Shown: positions 39,927 to 49,177, counted from the first letter of the stretch. The stretch: DNA of 64,000 bases from G963677325 sp963810555 (GCA_963810555.1 CAWENX010000009.1:738610-802609); one strand, 5' to 3'. Numbers and translations: made by a program. Notes: generated from the letters alone by a model not told the origin.

Positions 39927-40385
39927 ATGGCAACAGAGAAATACATAAGTGAAATTAAACAGATTGATTTTTCGGTAGAGAAAGTATATAACCGTCTTTC
40001 AGATCTCAGGAATCTGGGAAAACTCTTTGATCCTGAAAAACTAAACGGAATAAAGGATAAAATTTCCGGAGCTCCTGATATAAGTTTAGAGAATTTCAAG
40101 GCAACTGAAAATGAATGCAGCTTCAATATAAAATCTTTTGGAGAAGTGGGGCTTATCATTGCTGAAAAAGAGTCAAATAAGACGGTGAAACTTACTGGAA
40201 ATAAGGGGCTGCCTTTCGATTTTTACTGCTGGCTTCAGTTTCTTCCTGCTGGTGTAAACGGTTGTAAGGCAAGAATTACCCTGCATGCAGAACTCAATCC
40301 CATGATAAAAATGATGTTAAACAAGCATCTGGAGGAGGGTGTTAACAGGATGGCCGATGCTTTAACCCGAATCAACTATGACTGA
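39927..40385 (+). CDS. SRPBCC-fold (START/polyketide-cyclase-like) small protein
   Basis: 152 residues from ATG 39927 (MATEKYISEIKQIDFS); an earlier in-frame ATG at 39885 would overlap pyrE. The pattern is VEKVYNRLSDLRNLGKLF, then alternating strands (NECSFNIKSFGEVGLIIAEKE, CKARITLHAELNPMIKMML) and a long C-terminal helix (LEEGVNRMADALTRI), as in SRPBCC domains. Ligand or activity unknown. Cotranscribed with pyrE. Confidence 0.75.
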   Translation: MATEKYISEIKQIDFSVEKVYNRLSDLRNLGKLFDPEKLNGIKDKISGAPDISLENFKATENECSFNIKSFGEVGLIIAEKESNKTVKLTGNKGLPFDFYCWLQFLPAGVNGCKARITLHAELNPMIKMMLNKHLEEGVNRMADALTRINYD

Positions 40386-40389
40386 TTAT

Positions 40390-41136
40390 TCAGATTTTAA
40401 AGTTGACTTCTTTATAATCGAACTTGAGTAAGGTGTTCCTGCGTGTTTCGATTTTCAACAGCCCGTTCTCGTCTACACCAATGATCCTGCCTTCAAATTC
40501 CCCGTCTTTTGATAAATACCATGCCCAGGTATTTCTCTGGTAAAGAAGCTGCTCATAATCAAGATCGATCCTGTCTGTCTGATTGTAGGCAAGTTGACGA
40601 TAACGTGTATCGAGTTTTTCAAGCAATAAAGTCAGACATTCATCCAGATTGTAAGTTATTCCTGTGATCTGGCTCAGTGAAACAGGATTGGGGGCATCAC
40701 TCATAAATTTCAACTGATTAATATTCAGACCGATTCCTACAATGCAGGATGATATTTTTCCCCTGATTATTGAGTATTCCATCAGAATTCCTGCCACTTT
40801 GCCCTTTCTGATATAAATGTCATTCGGCCATTTGATCGACACATCTCCTGTAAATTCAATAAGGAAATCGGCCACTCCGAGTGAAACGGCCTTTGATAGT
40901 TCAAACTGTCTGTCAACTGCAAGGAATTCAGGGTAAAGAATAATGCTGAATGTCAGGTTTTTGTAAGGTTCACTTTCCCACAGATTTGTACCCTGTCCCC
41001 GTCCGACGGTCTGATTTTCAGCTATGATCACAGTTCCTTCAGGCGGACGTTTTGTCAGTAATATCATTGAGGCATAATTATTGGTGGAATCAAGGTGATC
41101 AATACGTTCTTTATAGTGTCCTATTTTAAGTGACAT
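40390..41136 (-). CDS. birA: Biotin--[acetyl-CoA-carboxylase] ligase, without HTH
   Basis: 248 residues; transfers biotinyl-AMP to the Lys of carrier proteins such as the one at 56969-57487. Motifs: DSTNNYA, NQTVGRGQGTNLWES (biotinyl-AMP loop), SIKWPNDIYI and GKVAGILMEYS, with a small C-terminal SH3-like domain (DGEFEGRIIGVDENGLLKIE). It starts directly with the catalytic domain, so there is no winged-helix repressor domain as in E. coli BirA. Divergent from rsfS by 118 bp; convergent with the SRPBCC gene. Confidence 0.93.
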   Translation of the reverse strand: MSLKIGHYKERIDHLDSTNNYASMILLTKRPPEGTVIIAENQTVGRGQGTNLWESEPYKNLTFSIILYPEFLAVDRQFELSKAVSLGVADFLIEFTGDVSIKWPNDIYIRKGKVAGILMEYSIIRGKISSCIVGIGLNINQLKFMSDAPNPVSLSQITGITYNLDECLTLLLEKLDTRYRQLAYNQTDRIDLDYEQLLYQRNTWAWYLSKDGEFEGRIIGVDENGLLKIETRRNTLLKFDYKEVNFKI

Positions 41137-41229
41137 TTAGAGGAAAAATGAATTTATGGTTCAAAATAAAAATTTATATAATACAAGATTACATTAAAAT
41201 ATCTGTTTTTTACAAATGAACAAATAATT

Positions 41230-41237
41230 TATCTTTG
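41230..41237 (+). promoter_or_regulatory. Bacteroidota -7 box for rsfS-ftsH
   Basis: TATCTTTG, a TAnnTTTG match, 17 nt before the rsfS ATG in the birA-rsfS divergent gap. Confidence 0.5.
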
Positions 41238-41254
41238 TATTTTCAATTTCCGAT

Positions 41255-41632
41255 ATGGTAAGTGAGCCTGTTCAAAATGATCAGCAGGATTTGATTAACG
41301 CAATTATTGAAGGTATACGACGTAAAAAAGGGCTTGAAATTATTAATATTGATCTTCGAACCTCTCATTCCTCTGTTTGCGATAATTTCATTATCTGCCA
41401 TGGCACTTCGAACACTCACGTTGAAGCCATTGCCGACTCAGTAGAAGAAACGGTTTTGGAATTACAAAATGAACCTATTTGGCATAGTGATGGTTATAAA
41501 AATGCTCAATGGATATTGCTCGACTATGTTGACGTAGTAGTTCATATATTTCAGGAGCCCTTTCGCAGATTATATAATCTCGAAAGTTTGTGGGCAGACG
41601 GAGATTTTGATTATATTGATTCCGGTATTTAA
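41255..41632 (+). CDS. rsfS: Ribosomal silencing factor RsfS
   Basis: 125 residues. RsfS binds uL14 and blocks subunit joining in starvation. Family sequence: LEIINIDLRTSHSSVCDNFIICHGTSNTHVEAIADSVEE and the C-terminal GYKNAQWILLDYVDVVVHIFQEPFRRLYNLESLW, including the Dx-VVHIF core. Complete. The ftsH start lies 7 nt after the stop. Confidence 0.95.
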   Translation: MVSEPVQNDQQDLINAIIEGIRRKKGLEIINIDLRTSHSSVCDNFIICHGTSNTHVEAIADSVEETVLELQNEPIWHSDGYKNAQWILLDYVDVVVHIFQEPFRRLYNLESLWADGDFDYIDSGI

Positions 41633-41639
41633 ATTTATT

Positions 41640-43676
41640 ATGGCTGAAAAAGAAAATAAAAACAGCAATGATCCTTTGAATTCAAAAGGAGGTAAAAAAT
41701 CAGGACCCGGAGGTTCAAAGACAGGACCACGGTTTAATCCGATTTACATATATGTCATACTTTTACTGGCATTTATCGCGATACAGTATTTCTCCTCGGG
41801 CGGTTCTCCCGTTGAAACCAACTGGCAGGAAGTTAAGAATACCATGCTGAAAAACGGCGATATCGAAAAAATCGTCGTGGTGAATAAGTCGGAGGCTGAT
41901 ATATATCTTAAACCAAATGCGTATGATAAGTACAAGAGCAAATTCAGCGGTGGGCTGACAACACCCTCAAAAGCAGGCCCTCAGTTTTACTTCACCATCG
42001 GTTCAGTTGATGTCTTTGAGACGAATCTGGAAAAAGCTGAAGCCGAATTTGGAAATTCTTCAAAACCGGTACTTACATATGAAAATCGAACGAATTACTT
42101 TGCCGACATCCTCAGTTGGTTGCTTCCTATCCTGATTCTTGTCGCCGTCTGGCTCTTCTTTTTCCGCAGAATGAGCAAAGGAGCCGGCGGAGCGGGCAAT
42201 ATTTTCAATGTGGGAAAGTCACAGGCCAAAATATTTGACAAAGAATCGCATGTTAATACTACCTTTAAGGATGTAGCAGGTTTAGCTGAAGCCAAACAGG
42301 AAATTGAAGAGATCGTTGAATTTCTTAAAAATCCTGATCGTTATACCAAACTTGGCGGTAAAATTCCAAAAGGAGCTTTGCTGATAGGACCTCCGGGAAC
42401 AGGAAAAACTTTGCTTGCAAAAGCTGTGGCCGGTGAGGCCAATGTGCCCTTCTTTTCAATGTCGGGTTCCGATTTTGTTGAAATGTTTGTAGGCGTGGGA
42501 GCTTCACGTGTGCGCGACCTCTTCAAACAGGCCAAGGAAAAAGCGCCTTGTATCGTCTTCATTGATGAGATAGATGCTATCGGGAGAGCGAGAGGCCGAA
42601 ATCCTAACATGGGTTCAAATGACGAACGTGAGAACACACTTAATCAGCTTCTGACCGAGATGGATGGATTCGATACCAATTCAGGAGTCATCATACTGGG
42701 TGCAACAAACCGTTCGGATATTCTCGATCGTGCCCTTATGCGTGCCGGCCGGTTCGACAGACAGATCCATGTTGAACTGCCTGATATCGTAGAACGAAAG
42801 GAGATATTCCAGGTACATATCAGGCCTCTTGTACTTGCAGCTGACGTTAATCTGGATTTTCTTGCCAAGCAGACACCCGGCTTCTCGGGTGCCGATATAG
42901 CCAATGTTTGCAATGAGGCCGCATTGATCGCCGCTCGCTGGCAAAAAGACAAGATTTACAAGCAGGATTTCCTCGATGCTGTCGACCGCATTATCGGAGG
43001 ACTTGAAAAAAAGAACAAGATAATTTCTATGCTCGAGAAAAAAACCATAGCATTTCACGAAGCAGGTCATGCAACGGTGAGCTGGCTTCTCGAATTTGCC
43101 CATCCGCTTTTGAAAGTTACCATTGTCCCGAGGGGAAAAGCTCTTGGCGCCGCATGGTATCTTCCCGAAGAACGTTCCATCACCACTCGTGAGCAGATGC
43201 TTGATGAAGTTTGTTCTGCACTGGGCGGTCGGGCGGCTGAAGAACTTACTTTCCATACCATATCTTCCGGGGCGCAAAACGACCTTGAAAAAGTGACAAA
43301 AACCGTATTCGCAATGGTATGTTATTTCGGAATGAGTGAAAAGGTGGGTAATGTAAGCTATTATGATTCAACGGGACAGAGCGATTTTAGCTTTAACCGT
43401 CCTTACAGCGAGAAAACGGCTGAGCTTATCGATGCAGAAGTAAAACGTATCATCGATGAATGCTATATCAGAGCAAAGGATATTCTAAGTACCAATACCG
43501 AAGGGCATAAAAAACTTGCTGAATTACTGATTGAACGAGAAGTGATTTTCACTGAAGACTTGGAGACAATTTTCGGGCCTCGTCCGTGGGGAATAAAAAC
43601 AGAAGAAAAACTGATTCAGACCAATAATAAAGAAAATCTCTCCCCTGACAAGGACGTAAAGGTTGCCAGTTCATAA
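41640..43676 (+). CDS. ftsH: ATP-dependent zinc metalloprotease FtsH
   Basis: 678 residues from ATG 41640; an upstream ATG at 41607 lies inside rsfS. Membrane-anchored AAA+ protease that degrades membrane and unstable cytosolic proteins. TM1 near residues 30-50, a periplasmic FtsH_ext domain, TM2 near 155-175, Walker A GPPGTGKT near residue 250, Walker B IVFIDEIDAIG, second region of homology ATNRSDILDRALMRAGRFDR and zinc site HEAGH near 472. The order rsfS-ftsH-cdsA is typical of Bacteroidota. Complete. Confidence 0.97.
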   Translation: MAEKENKNSNDPLNSKGGKKSGPGGSKTGPRFNPIYIYVILLLAFIAIQYFSSGGSPVETNWQEVKNTMLKNGDIEKIVVVNKSEADIYLKPNAYDKYKSKFSGGLTTPSKAGPQFYFTIGSVDVFETNLEKAEAEFGNSSKPVLTYENRTNYFADILSWLLPILILVAVWLFFFRRMSKGAGGAGNIFNVGKSQAKIFDKESHVNTTFKDVAGLAEAKQEIEEIVEFLKNPDRYTKLGGKIPKGALLIGPPGTGKTLLAKAVAGEANVPFFSMSGSDFVEMFVGVGASRVRDLFKQAKEKAPCIVFIDEIDAIGRARGRNPNMGSNDERENTLNQLLTEMDGFDTNSGVIILGATNRSDILDRALMRAGRFDRQIHVELPDIVERKEIFQVHIRPLVLAADVNLDFLAKQTPGFSGADIANVCNEAALIAARWQKDKIYKQDFLDAVDRIIGGLEKKNKIISMLEKKTIAFHEAGHATVSWLLEFAHPLLKVTIVPRGKALGAAWYLPEERSITTREQMLDEVCSALGGRAAEELTFHTISSGAQNDLEKVTKTVFAMVCYFGMSEKVGNVSYYDSTGQSDFSFNRPYSEKTAELIDAEVKRIIDECYIRAKDILSTNTEGHKKLAELLIEREVIFTEDLETIFGPRPWGIKTEEKLIQTNNKENLSPDKDVKVASS

Positions 43677-43899
43677 ATTCCGGTTCATGGAAAAGGACTG
43701 GAAACACTTCTATTTTAACCGGTGACAATCACCGGAGAATTCTGGCAAAGGAACTGTCGGAGTAAAACTGAATACATGCATTTATTCTTAACTGGAAGCA
43801 TTCTTCTTATCTTGTCTTCGGAGACATAGAGATTTATTTCAGTAAGTAATATGAGTCGGTGGCATTGGAAATTCTTAAAAACTTAACATCAGGCAACGA

Positions 43900-44721
43900 T
43901 TGAAAGATCTTCAAATCCGCACATTATCAGGCATACTGTTTGTGATTGTACTGACTGGCGCCATATTATCGGGCCCTTATACCTGTGCCCTGCTCTTTCT
44001 GCTACTCACAGTTTTTCTCCTGAGAGAGTTTTATACACTGGCAGTCCATGGAGGTTATTCTCCGCAGGCTGTACCTGGAATGTTAATCGGGGGGATCCTG
44101 TTTATCATCTCTTTTCTGCTTGCGGTCAATGCCATAAATCCTAAGTCGCTTTATTCCTTGCTGGTGATTCTTTTCTTCTTCCCCGTTTATGAGCTCTTTC
44201 GTAAAAGTAAAACGCCAATAGCCAATATGTCCATTACAGGATTTGGAATTCTTTATATTTCGGTCCCGCTCTCCATACTGAACTTCCTTATGTTCCCTGT
44301 TAAAACTGTTGATCCTGTTTATGATTCTTCTATTATTCTGATTCTTTTCATCTTCCTGTGGGCAAACGACTCAGGGGCTTATCTGTTTGGCGTCTGGCTG
44401 GGCCGCCATAAGCTCTTCGAACGTATCTCTCCTAAAAAATCATGGGAAGGCTTTTTCGGGGGAATGGCAACTGCCCTTGCTTCAGCATGGATTTTATCGC
44501 TTTTTCTAAGACATTTCAGCTTCGTCTCCCTTATGATCATGGCCGTCTCCACAGTGATTGCAGCAACTTTCGGAGACCTCGTGGAATCAATGATCAAACG
44601 AAGTGTAGGTGTAAAAGATTCAGGACATTTTATGCCGGGGCACGGCGGTTTGCTGGACCGTTTCGACAGTCTTCTCCTCGCTTCGCCTGTGATTTTTTTC
44701 ATCCAACAGTTTCTTCCCTGA
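43900..44721 (+). CDS. cdsA: Phosphatidate cytidylyltransferase
   Basis: 273 residues with eight or so membrane helices; makes CDP-diacylglycerol. The C-terminal signature is clear: SPKKSWEGFFGGMATALASA and then STVIAATFGDLVESMIKRSVGVKDSGHFMPGHGGLLDRFDS (metal-binding Asp residues). Start taken as TTG at 43900; no in-frame ATG lies between it and the conserved N terminus. The 223-bp gap behind ftsH shows no intact gene. First gene of a phospholipid operon with psd and pssA. Confidence 0.93.
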   Translation: MKDLQIRTLSGILFVIVLTGAILSGPYTCALLFLLLTVFLLREFYTLAVHGGYSPQAVPGMLIGGILFIISFLLAVNAINPKSLYSLLVILFFFPVYELFRKSKTPIANMSITGFGILYISVPLSILNFLMFPVKTVDPVYDSSIILILFIFLWANDSGAYLFGVWLGRHKLFERISPKKSWEGFFGGMATALASAWILSLFLRHFSFVSLMIMAVSTVIAATFGDLVESMIKRSVGVKDSGHFMPGHGGLLDRFDSLLLASPVIFFIQQFLP

Positions 44722-44734
44722 ACATTATTTTATG

Positions 44735-44742
44735 TAATTTTG
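44735..44742 (+). promoter_or_regulatory. Bacteroidota -7 box upstream of psd
   Basis: TAATTTTG matches TAnnTTTG and ends 19 nt before the ATG at 44762, favouring that start over 44753 and suggesting psd-pssA can be transcribed apart from cdsA. Confidence 0.4.
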
Positions 44743-44761
44743 TGATCTGTAGATGATAACT

Positions 44762-45433
44762 ATGAAAGTTCATAAAGAAGGGAGAATTGTTATTGCCGTG
44801 GCAATATTGATCTGGTTAGTCCTCAATTTCCTTGCCGGCCTTACCGATAAAATTCTTTTTCGTTCACTCATTTTAGGTATTTCAACACTTATCCTCATCA
44901 TTATCCTGCGATTTTTTCGCCATCCAAAACGCGCTATTGTGATTAAACCGACCGCTGTTTTAGCCCCTGCCGACGGCAAAGTGGTGGTTATTGAGGAGAC
45001 TGATGAGACCGAATATTTTAATGACCGCCGCCTTCAGATTTCAGTTTTTATGTCGATTTACAATGTGCATGTGAACTGGATACCTATTCCGGGAGTTATA
45101 AAATATTTCAAGCATCGGAACGGTCGTTTTAGGGCTGCTTATCTGCCAAAATCCTCATCCGACAACGAACGCGCCACGACGGTCATCAGGATGGAAAACG
45201 GGACTGAGATACTTGTAAGGCAGATTGCAGGAGCAGTGGCAAAACGTATTGTCACTTATCCACGGGAAGGCGAAGCTGTTAATCAGGAAGTTGAGCTCGG
45301 CTTTATCCGTTTCGGCTCCCGCGTAGATGTCTTTCTGCCTTTGGGAACTGAGGTAAAGGTCAGGTTATCCCAAAAAGTAAAGGGAAGCCAGACGGTACTG
45401 GCTGAATTAGTGCCCAATTCGCTTTTGTCATGA
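44762..45433 (+). CDS. psd: Phosphatidylserine decarboxylase (short, PSD-A type)
   Basis: 223 residues from ATG 44762 (MKVHKEGRI); ATG 44753 adds three residues. Makes phosphatidylethanolamine. Two N-terminal membrane helices, then FRHPKRAIV, VLAPADGKVVVIEE, FMSIYNVHVNWIP (conserved HxN/D region) and the self-cleavage site FIRFGSRVDVFLP, where the Ser after Gly becomes the pyruvoyl group. Length is that of the short single-domain class. Its stop overlaps the pssA start by ATGA. Confidence 0.94.
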   Translation: MKVHKEGRIVIAVAILIWLVLNFLAGLTDKILFRSLILGISTLILIIILRFFRHPKRAIVIKPTAVLAPADGKVVVIEETDETEYFNDRRLQISVFMSIYNVHVNWIPIPGVIKYFKHRNGRFRAAYLPKSSSDNERATTVIRMENGTEILVRQIAGAVAKRIVTYPREGEAVNQEVELGFIRFGSRVDVFLPLGTEVKVRLSQKVKGSQTVLAELVPNSLLS

Positions 45434-46176
45434 TACGCCGAAACATTCCCAATTTCATCACCTGTCTAAACCTGATTGCGGGAAGCCTGGCCGTGATCTT
45501 TGCACTGAACAGCCAGCTGGATTATGCCGTTATCCTCATTTTTACCGCAGCATTGCTCGACTTTCTCGATGGATTGGCAGCACGGCTTCTCCATGCTTAT
45601 TCTCCTATCGGAAAGGATCTCGATTCGCTGGCAGATATGATTTCATTCGGACTGGCGCCCGGCATGATCATGTTCATTTTGCTAAAATTCAGCTTCATGG
45701 GAAATGATATTTTTTCCGACGGCATTCCTGATTTTCATCTAAACCAGGAACTGACAATGGCACTCTCACTTCTGATCCCCGTATTTTCTGCCATTAGGCT
45801 TGCGGTTTTCAACAACGACACTCGTCAGTCCACCTCATTTATCGGCCTACCGACCCCTGCCAATTCCATTTTTATCGCATCCCTGGCAATGATCAGGATT
45901 CACGGCAGCCACCCTGCTTTCGATTCTTTCCTTCTTTCGACAACTTCTCTTATCGTTATCACTTTGCTGCTGTCCTGGCTCCTTGTATCCCGCATTCCGA
46001 TGTTCTCACTGAAATTTCGCAATTTCTCCCTGAAAGACAATGGCATCCGATTCCTGTTTCTCTTACTTTCAGCTGTATTGATAGGTTTTTTCCTCTTTTA
46101 TGGTCTTGCCGCGGTAATCCTCACCTATATACTTCTCTCCCTTTTACAAAACGCCCGGAAGTTAAGGTCACACTGA
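45430..46176 (+). CDS. pssA: CDP-diacylglycerol--serine O-phosphatidyltransferase
   Basis: 248 residues. The CDP-alcohol phosphatidyltransferase motif is present as DFLDGLAARLLHAYSPIGKDLDSLAD (D-DG-AR-G-D-D spacing) near residues 37-62, followed by several membrane helices and IGLPTPANSIF. Makes phosphatidylserine, the substrate of psd, and is translationally coupled to it through a 4-nt overlap. Complete. Confidence 0.95.
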   Translation: MIRRNIPNFITCLNLIAGSLAVIFALNSQLDYAVILIFTAALLDFLDGLAARLLHAYSPIGKDLDSLADMISFGLAPGMIMFILLKFSFMGNDIFSDGIPDFHLNQELTMALSLLIPVFSAIRLAVFNNDTRQSTSFIGLPTPANSIFIASLAMIRIHGSHPAFDSFLLSTTSLIVITLLLSWLLVSRIPMFSLKFRNFSLKDNGIRFLFLLLSAVLIGFFLFYGLAAVILTYILLSLLQNARKLRSH

Positions 46177-46226
46177 AAAAGTAAGTTCTATCGTTCTGGT
46201 TTCTATTTCGAATAGTCATGCTAAAG

Positions 46227-46463
46227 TTAGGCTGTAATACACATATTCAGCATGCGCGGCAGAAATAATCCTGCTACAATGCTCAGCAGAAGAAAGAATA
46301 AAAAGGTGGTCACTCCTGACTCAACGGCGACTTTCCTGGGATAATTCCCGAATGTGAAGTTCTTCCGGTAGGCAAGGTAAGTAATGATATAGGCCATAAG
46401 ACCTGCTGCAATGCCAAACAGGAATCCCCAGACCACGAAAAATATCAGAAACTTTTGCTCCAT
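46227..46463 (-). CDS. Small two-helix membrane protein, unknown
   Basis: 78 residues with two hydrophobic helices (FFVVWGFLFGIAAGLMAYIITYLAY and TFLFFLLLSIVAGLFLP) separated by a basic loop (RKNFTFGNYPRK). Not recognised. Convergent with pssA. Plausible as a real gene by its composition and by clean spacing, but not proven. Confidence 0.5.
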   Translation of the reverse strand: MEQKFLIFFVVWGFLFGIAAGLMAYIITYLAYRKNFTFGNYPRKVAVESGVTTFLFFLLLSIVAGLFLPRMLNMCITA

Positions 46464-46938
46464 AAGCAGGAATACTAAAGTTCTCGCCCGGTCACGAAAC
46501 TGTTAAATATACCGAAAGATAATCTGTTTTTAGTGAAAAGGTAACTGCTTTACAGATTTTCATCAGAGCTTTCATGTATATTTACATATTCAGGAAATAT
46601 CATCCATGTAAAACATGATGAATTATTTCTGTCATCTGTCTTTGGCGTATTGACACTCACAAAAAGATTATCTTCCCACATGCCTTTCTCCGCCGTCTTT
46701 CATATATTCTGGACCGGCGAGAAGTCAAACCTGCCCCAGAATGCCTTCACAGCCGTGAAACGTTTCCAACTCACCTTCTGCTTTTCACTCTACATGTTAG
46801 CCGGTTTTTTTCGCGGCAGTGTTCTGACATACTGCTCCCCGTTATACCTGTAAAAAAACCAAATTGCCGACCAGTTTCGATCCCGATACCTATCGGGAAG
46901 CCGGACCTTCCTCTTATCTTCGCCATATCATCGCCGTA

Positions 46939-47058
46939 TTAAATTCACTGTTTTTTCAATGTAAATACACTATTAGTCCACCAATTAGTGGACAAATAGT
47001 GGACAAATAGTGGATAAATAGTGGAGAAACAGTGGACAAGGTATGGTCTTGGTATAGC
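46939..47058 (+). repeat. 11-bp-unit inverted/tandem element, copy D
   Basis: The clearest copy. Right arm: five 11-bp AGTGGACAAAT-type units at 46987, 46998, 47009, 47020 and 47031, then 7 nt, then TTGGTATAGC at 47049-47058. Left arm: units at 46939, 46950, 46961 and 46972 ending CACT/CAAT/CACT/CACC, across a 4-nt AATT centre (46983-46986), the same centre as copy A. It sits in an 870-bp gap (46464-47333) that otherwise shows only a small CCCGATA/TATCGGG hairpin near 46890 and no convincing gene. Confidence 0.85.
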
Positions 47059-47333
47059 TTTTATAGGGGTTTGGCAGGGGAATGTCCATAATAATCCATA
47101 CCGCTAAAGAATTCCAAAGACGGGCCATTCTCTTTGATGACATCAGCCTCAATTAAGGAGTGTAATTTTAATTTCTGAAATGACTTTCCTCCTGCAAAGG
47201 GATTCCGAATAGCAAATCTTTATAAATGAACTGAAGCTTTGTGAAGAACAGGCTACAGATCACTCCATTATAAATATTTTAGGTTGATTCCTGATCATTT
47301 ATGAGATAACAGTATTGAAGAAAGGTGCACTTT

Positions 47334-48548
47334 TTACTTCTTTAGATTACTTTTCGCTTTTACCTCTTTATTTAATGTTTCGGGATTAAATGAAATAGTG
47401 AGCCGGATGGTATTGGCAAGGGGGTTATTCTGGCGGACGGGTATGAGGTAGGAAAAATCGATGGAACAGATATTCAGTTTTACCCCGGCTCCTGCAGTAA
47501 GAAATTTACGGTTTCCCTTATTCTGTGATTCACTGAAATATCCTGCCCTTAAAGCAAAAAGATGGTTGTAAAGGTACTCGGCGCCTGCTGAAATGGAATA
47601 CTCCTGCAGTTCCTCCTTAAATCCGCCGGGTGCATCAGTGTAAGAACTGAAAAGAGCCCCGATAACCGATTCGTTGGAGCGGGTGTCCGTCACAACCACC
47701 ACGTCCCCTGTATTGCCGGTTCTTTCAACGGTTTGAGGCGTTGGCACAAGGAGTTTGTTCACATCGAGAGCAAAGGACAGGGAATTGATTTTGTCAAATT
47801 CATTTGTAAAGGCGGCTCCAAGCCTCATGTTGGCTGGGAGAAACTCCCTGGTCTGACCCCCGTTGTAAGATATTTTTGAACCGATGTTCGAAAAGTCAAC
47901 TCCCCATGCAAAGGTTTTAGGCTGATAGCCTCCTTCCCATCTTCTTGTATAAAAAAAGGATACATCGGCTGCCACGGCATTGCCGGGCGTAAAGGATGCC
48001 TGATTGAATCCTCCGTTAAGATCTGTATGGATGTACCTGAAAGCGACACTTCCCGAAAAATAATCGGATAATTTTCGTGAGTAACTGAAATCAAAGGCAA
48101 ATTCATTGGGCCTGACTGACCCTAAATTTGTCCCGTTAATATCTTCGAGAGCAATATCCCCCATTGAAAAATACCTGAAAGAAGAGGCGACGACTTCATT
48201 TTTATCGATCCTGTAATAACCGGCCAAGTATGTCAGGTAAATATCATTCACGAGTTTACGGAGCCAAGGCACATAAGAGGCCGAAACTCCCCAATTCTCC
48301 TCGACAAAAGCATATTTCGAGGGATTAAGATATTGCGAATTGGCATCAGGTGAAGTGGCTGCCCCGGTGTTCCCCATCGCGCTGTGCCGCGAGTCGGGGG
48401 TTATAGTCAGAAAAGGTACTGCTGTAGATATCGGATTATAGCGTGTTTCCTGTCCCGTCGGCAGAGACTGACCCCTTGAATTAAAGAATGTTGTAATTAA
48501 TAAAATTACAATCATCCATCCGAACGGATTGAAACTTATCCTTCTCAT
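47334..48548 (-). CDS. porV: Type IX secretion system shuttle protein PorV
   Basis: 404-residue outer-membrane beta-barrel with a Sec signal ending FFNSRGQS. The N-terminal FLTITPDSRHSAMGNTGAATSPD followed by QYLNPSKYAF is the PorV/LptO hallmark, and strands such as FAFDFSYSRKLSDYFSGSVAFRYIHTDLNG follow. PorV carries T9SS cargo from the translocon to the attachment complex, where the C-terminal signal is removed. Complete. Implies that the organism secretes CTD-tagged proteins through T9SS; no other T9SS genes are in the window. Confidence 0.93.
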   Translation of the reverse strand: MRRISFNPFGWMIVILLITTFFNSRGQSLPTGQETRYNPISTAVPFLTITPDSRHSAMGNTGAATSPDANSQYLNPSKYAFVEENWGVSASYVPWLRKLVNDIYLTYLAGYYRIDKNEVVASSFRYFSMGDIALEDINGTNLGSVRPNEFAFDFSYSRKLSDYFSGSVAFRYIHTDLNGGFNQASFTPGNAVAADVSFFYTRRWEGGYQPKTFAWGVDFSNIGSKISYNGGQTREFLPANMRLGAAFTNEFDKINSLSFALDVNKLLVPTPQTVERTGNTGDVVVVTDTRSNESVIGALFSSYTDAPGGFKEELQEYSISAGAEYLYNHLFALRAGYFSESQNKGNRKFLTAGAGVKLNICSIDFSYLIPVRQNNPLANTIRLTISFNPETLNKEVKAKSNLKK

Positions 48549-48579
48549 AAAAAAGAATTTAGGTTTTAGACATTAGGCA

Positions 48580-48715
48580 ATTAATAATAAAAGAATTAAA
48601 GAATCAAGAGCAAGGAGCAGAGAGCTAAGAGTTATCAGCCGTTTGACCTTTGACCTTTGCTCTTTGCTTTTTCTAATTCTTTCATCTATTCATTCTTTTA
48701 TTTATAATAATCTAA
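48580..48715. repeat. Imperfect inverted repeat between porV and the Rrf2 gene
   Basis: AAAGAATTAAAGAATCAAGAGCAAGG-like sequence (from about 48588) is mirrored imperfectly by CCTTTGCTCTTTGC...CTAATTCTTT (48650-48690). Farther on, TCCGATAGATATCGGA near 48810 is a perfect short palindrome. The remainder of the 48549-49177 gap is AT-rich with no gene seen apart from the Rrf2 promoter. Confidence 0.4.
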
Positions 48716-49096
48716 GTGCTTCAATTCCTTACATTATACAAATTAAGGCCAATTTTAAGTACAATCCTCATAATTAACCGGAAATTTTTAGTTAAATGTT
48801 AAATGTTCAATCCGATAGATATCGGATCAAAGTTTAATGTTCAATTTTAGATATAAAAAAAGAAATATGATAAAATTGTGCTTAAGCAAAGTGGTTTCAG
48901 GACTAATGTGTTCATTTTCCACTTATTCAATCCGGGATCTGTTTAATATCAAATTTTTGACTAAATGAGTGAATAAATAAGGAAAAATCTGCCGGTCTTA
49001 AAATAAAAACAAAAAAATTTAACCTTGATATGAACAGATATTGTATTGATTTTAAGCATTTAATGTGTTATCTGTAATTTAGTAACAAATTTTAAC

Positions 49097-49154
49097 TTGT
49101 TATATAGCTATATTTTTAAATATTTTTGACAATAAAATTTTCGACAATAAAATT
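49097..49154 (+). promoter_or_regulatory. Rrf2 promoter with tandem GACAATAAAATT operator candidate
   Basis: TTG (49097-49099) and TATTTTTG (49121-49128) fit Bacteroidota promoter boxes with 21-nt spacing. Two exact copies of GACAATAAAATT begin at 49128 and 49143, 15 nt apart, directly after and touching the -7 box. They end 23 nt before the Rrf2 ATG. A tandem motif placed over the start site suggests autoregulation. Confidence 0.5.
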
Positions 49155-49177
49155 AAAAACGACCAAATTTTTTTGAA

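Noticed and set aside
42681..43277. 198-codon minus-strand ORF
   Set aside because: Shadow of ftsH.
43677..43899. Possible remnant of a gene between ftsH and cdsA
   Set aside because: Some Bacteroidota carry a LutC-like gene here, but no convincing similarity was seen in any frame.
46650..46853. 67-codon ORF in the 870-bp gap
   Set aside because: Composition is not protein-like and no start signal was seen.
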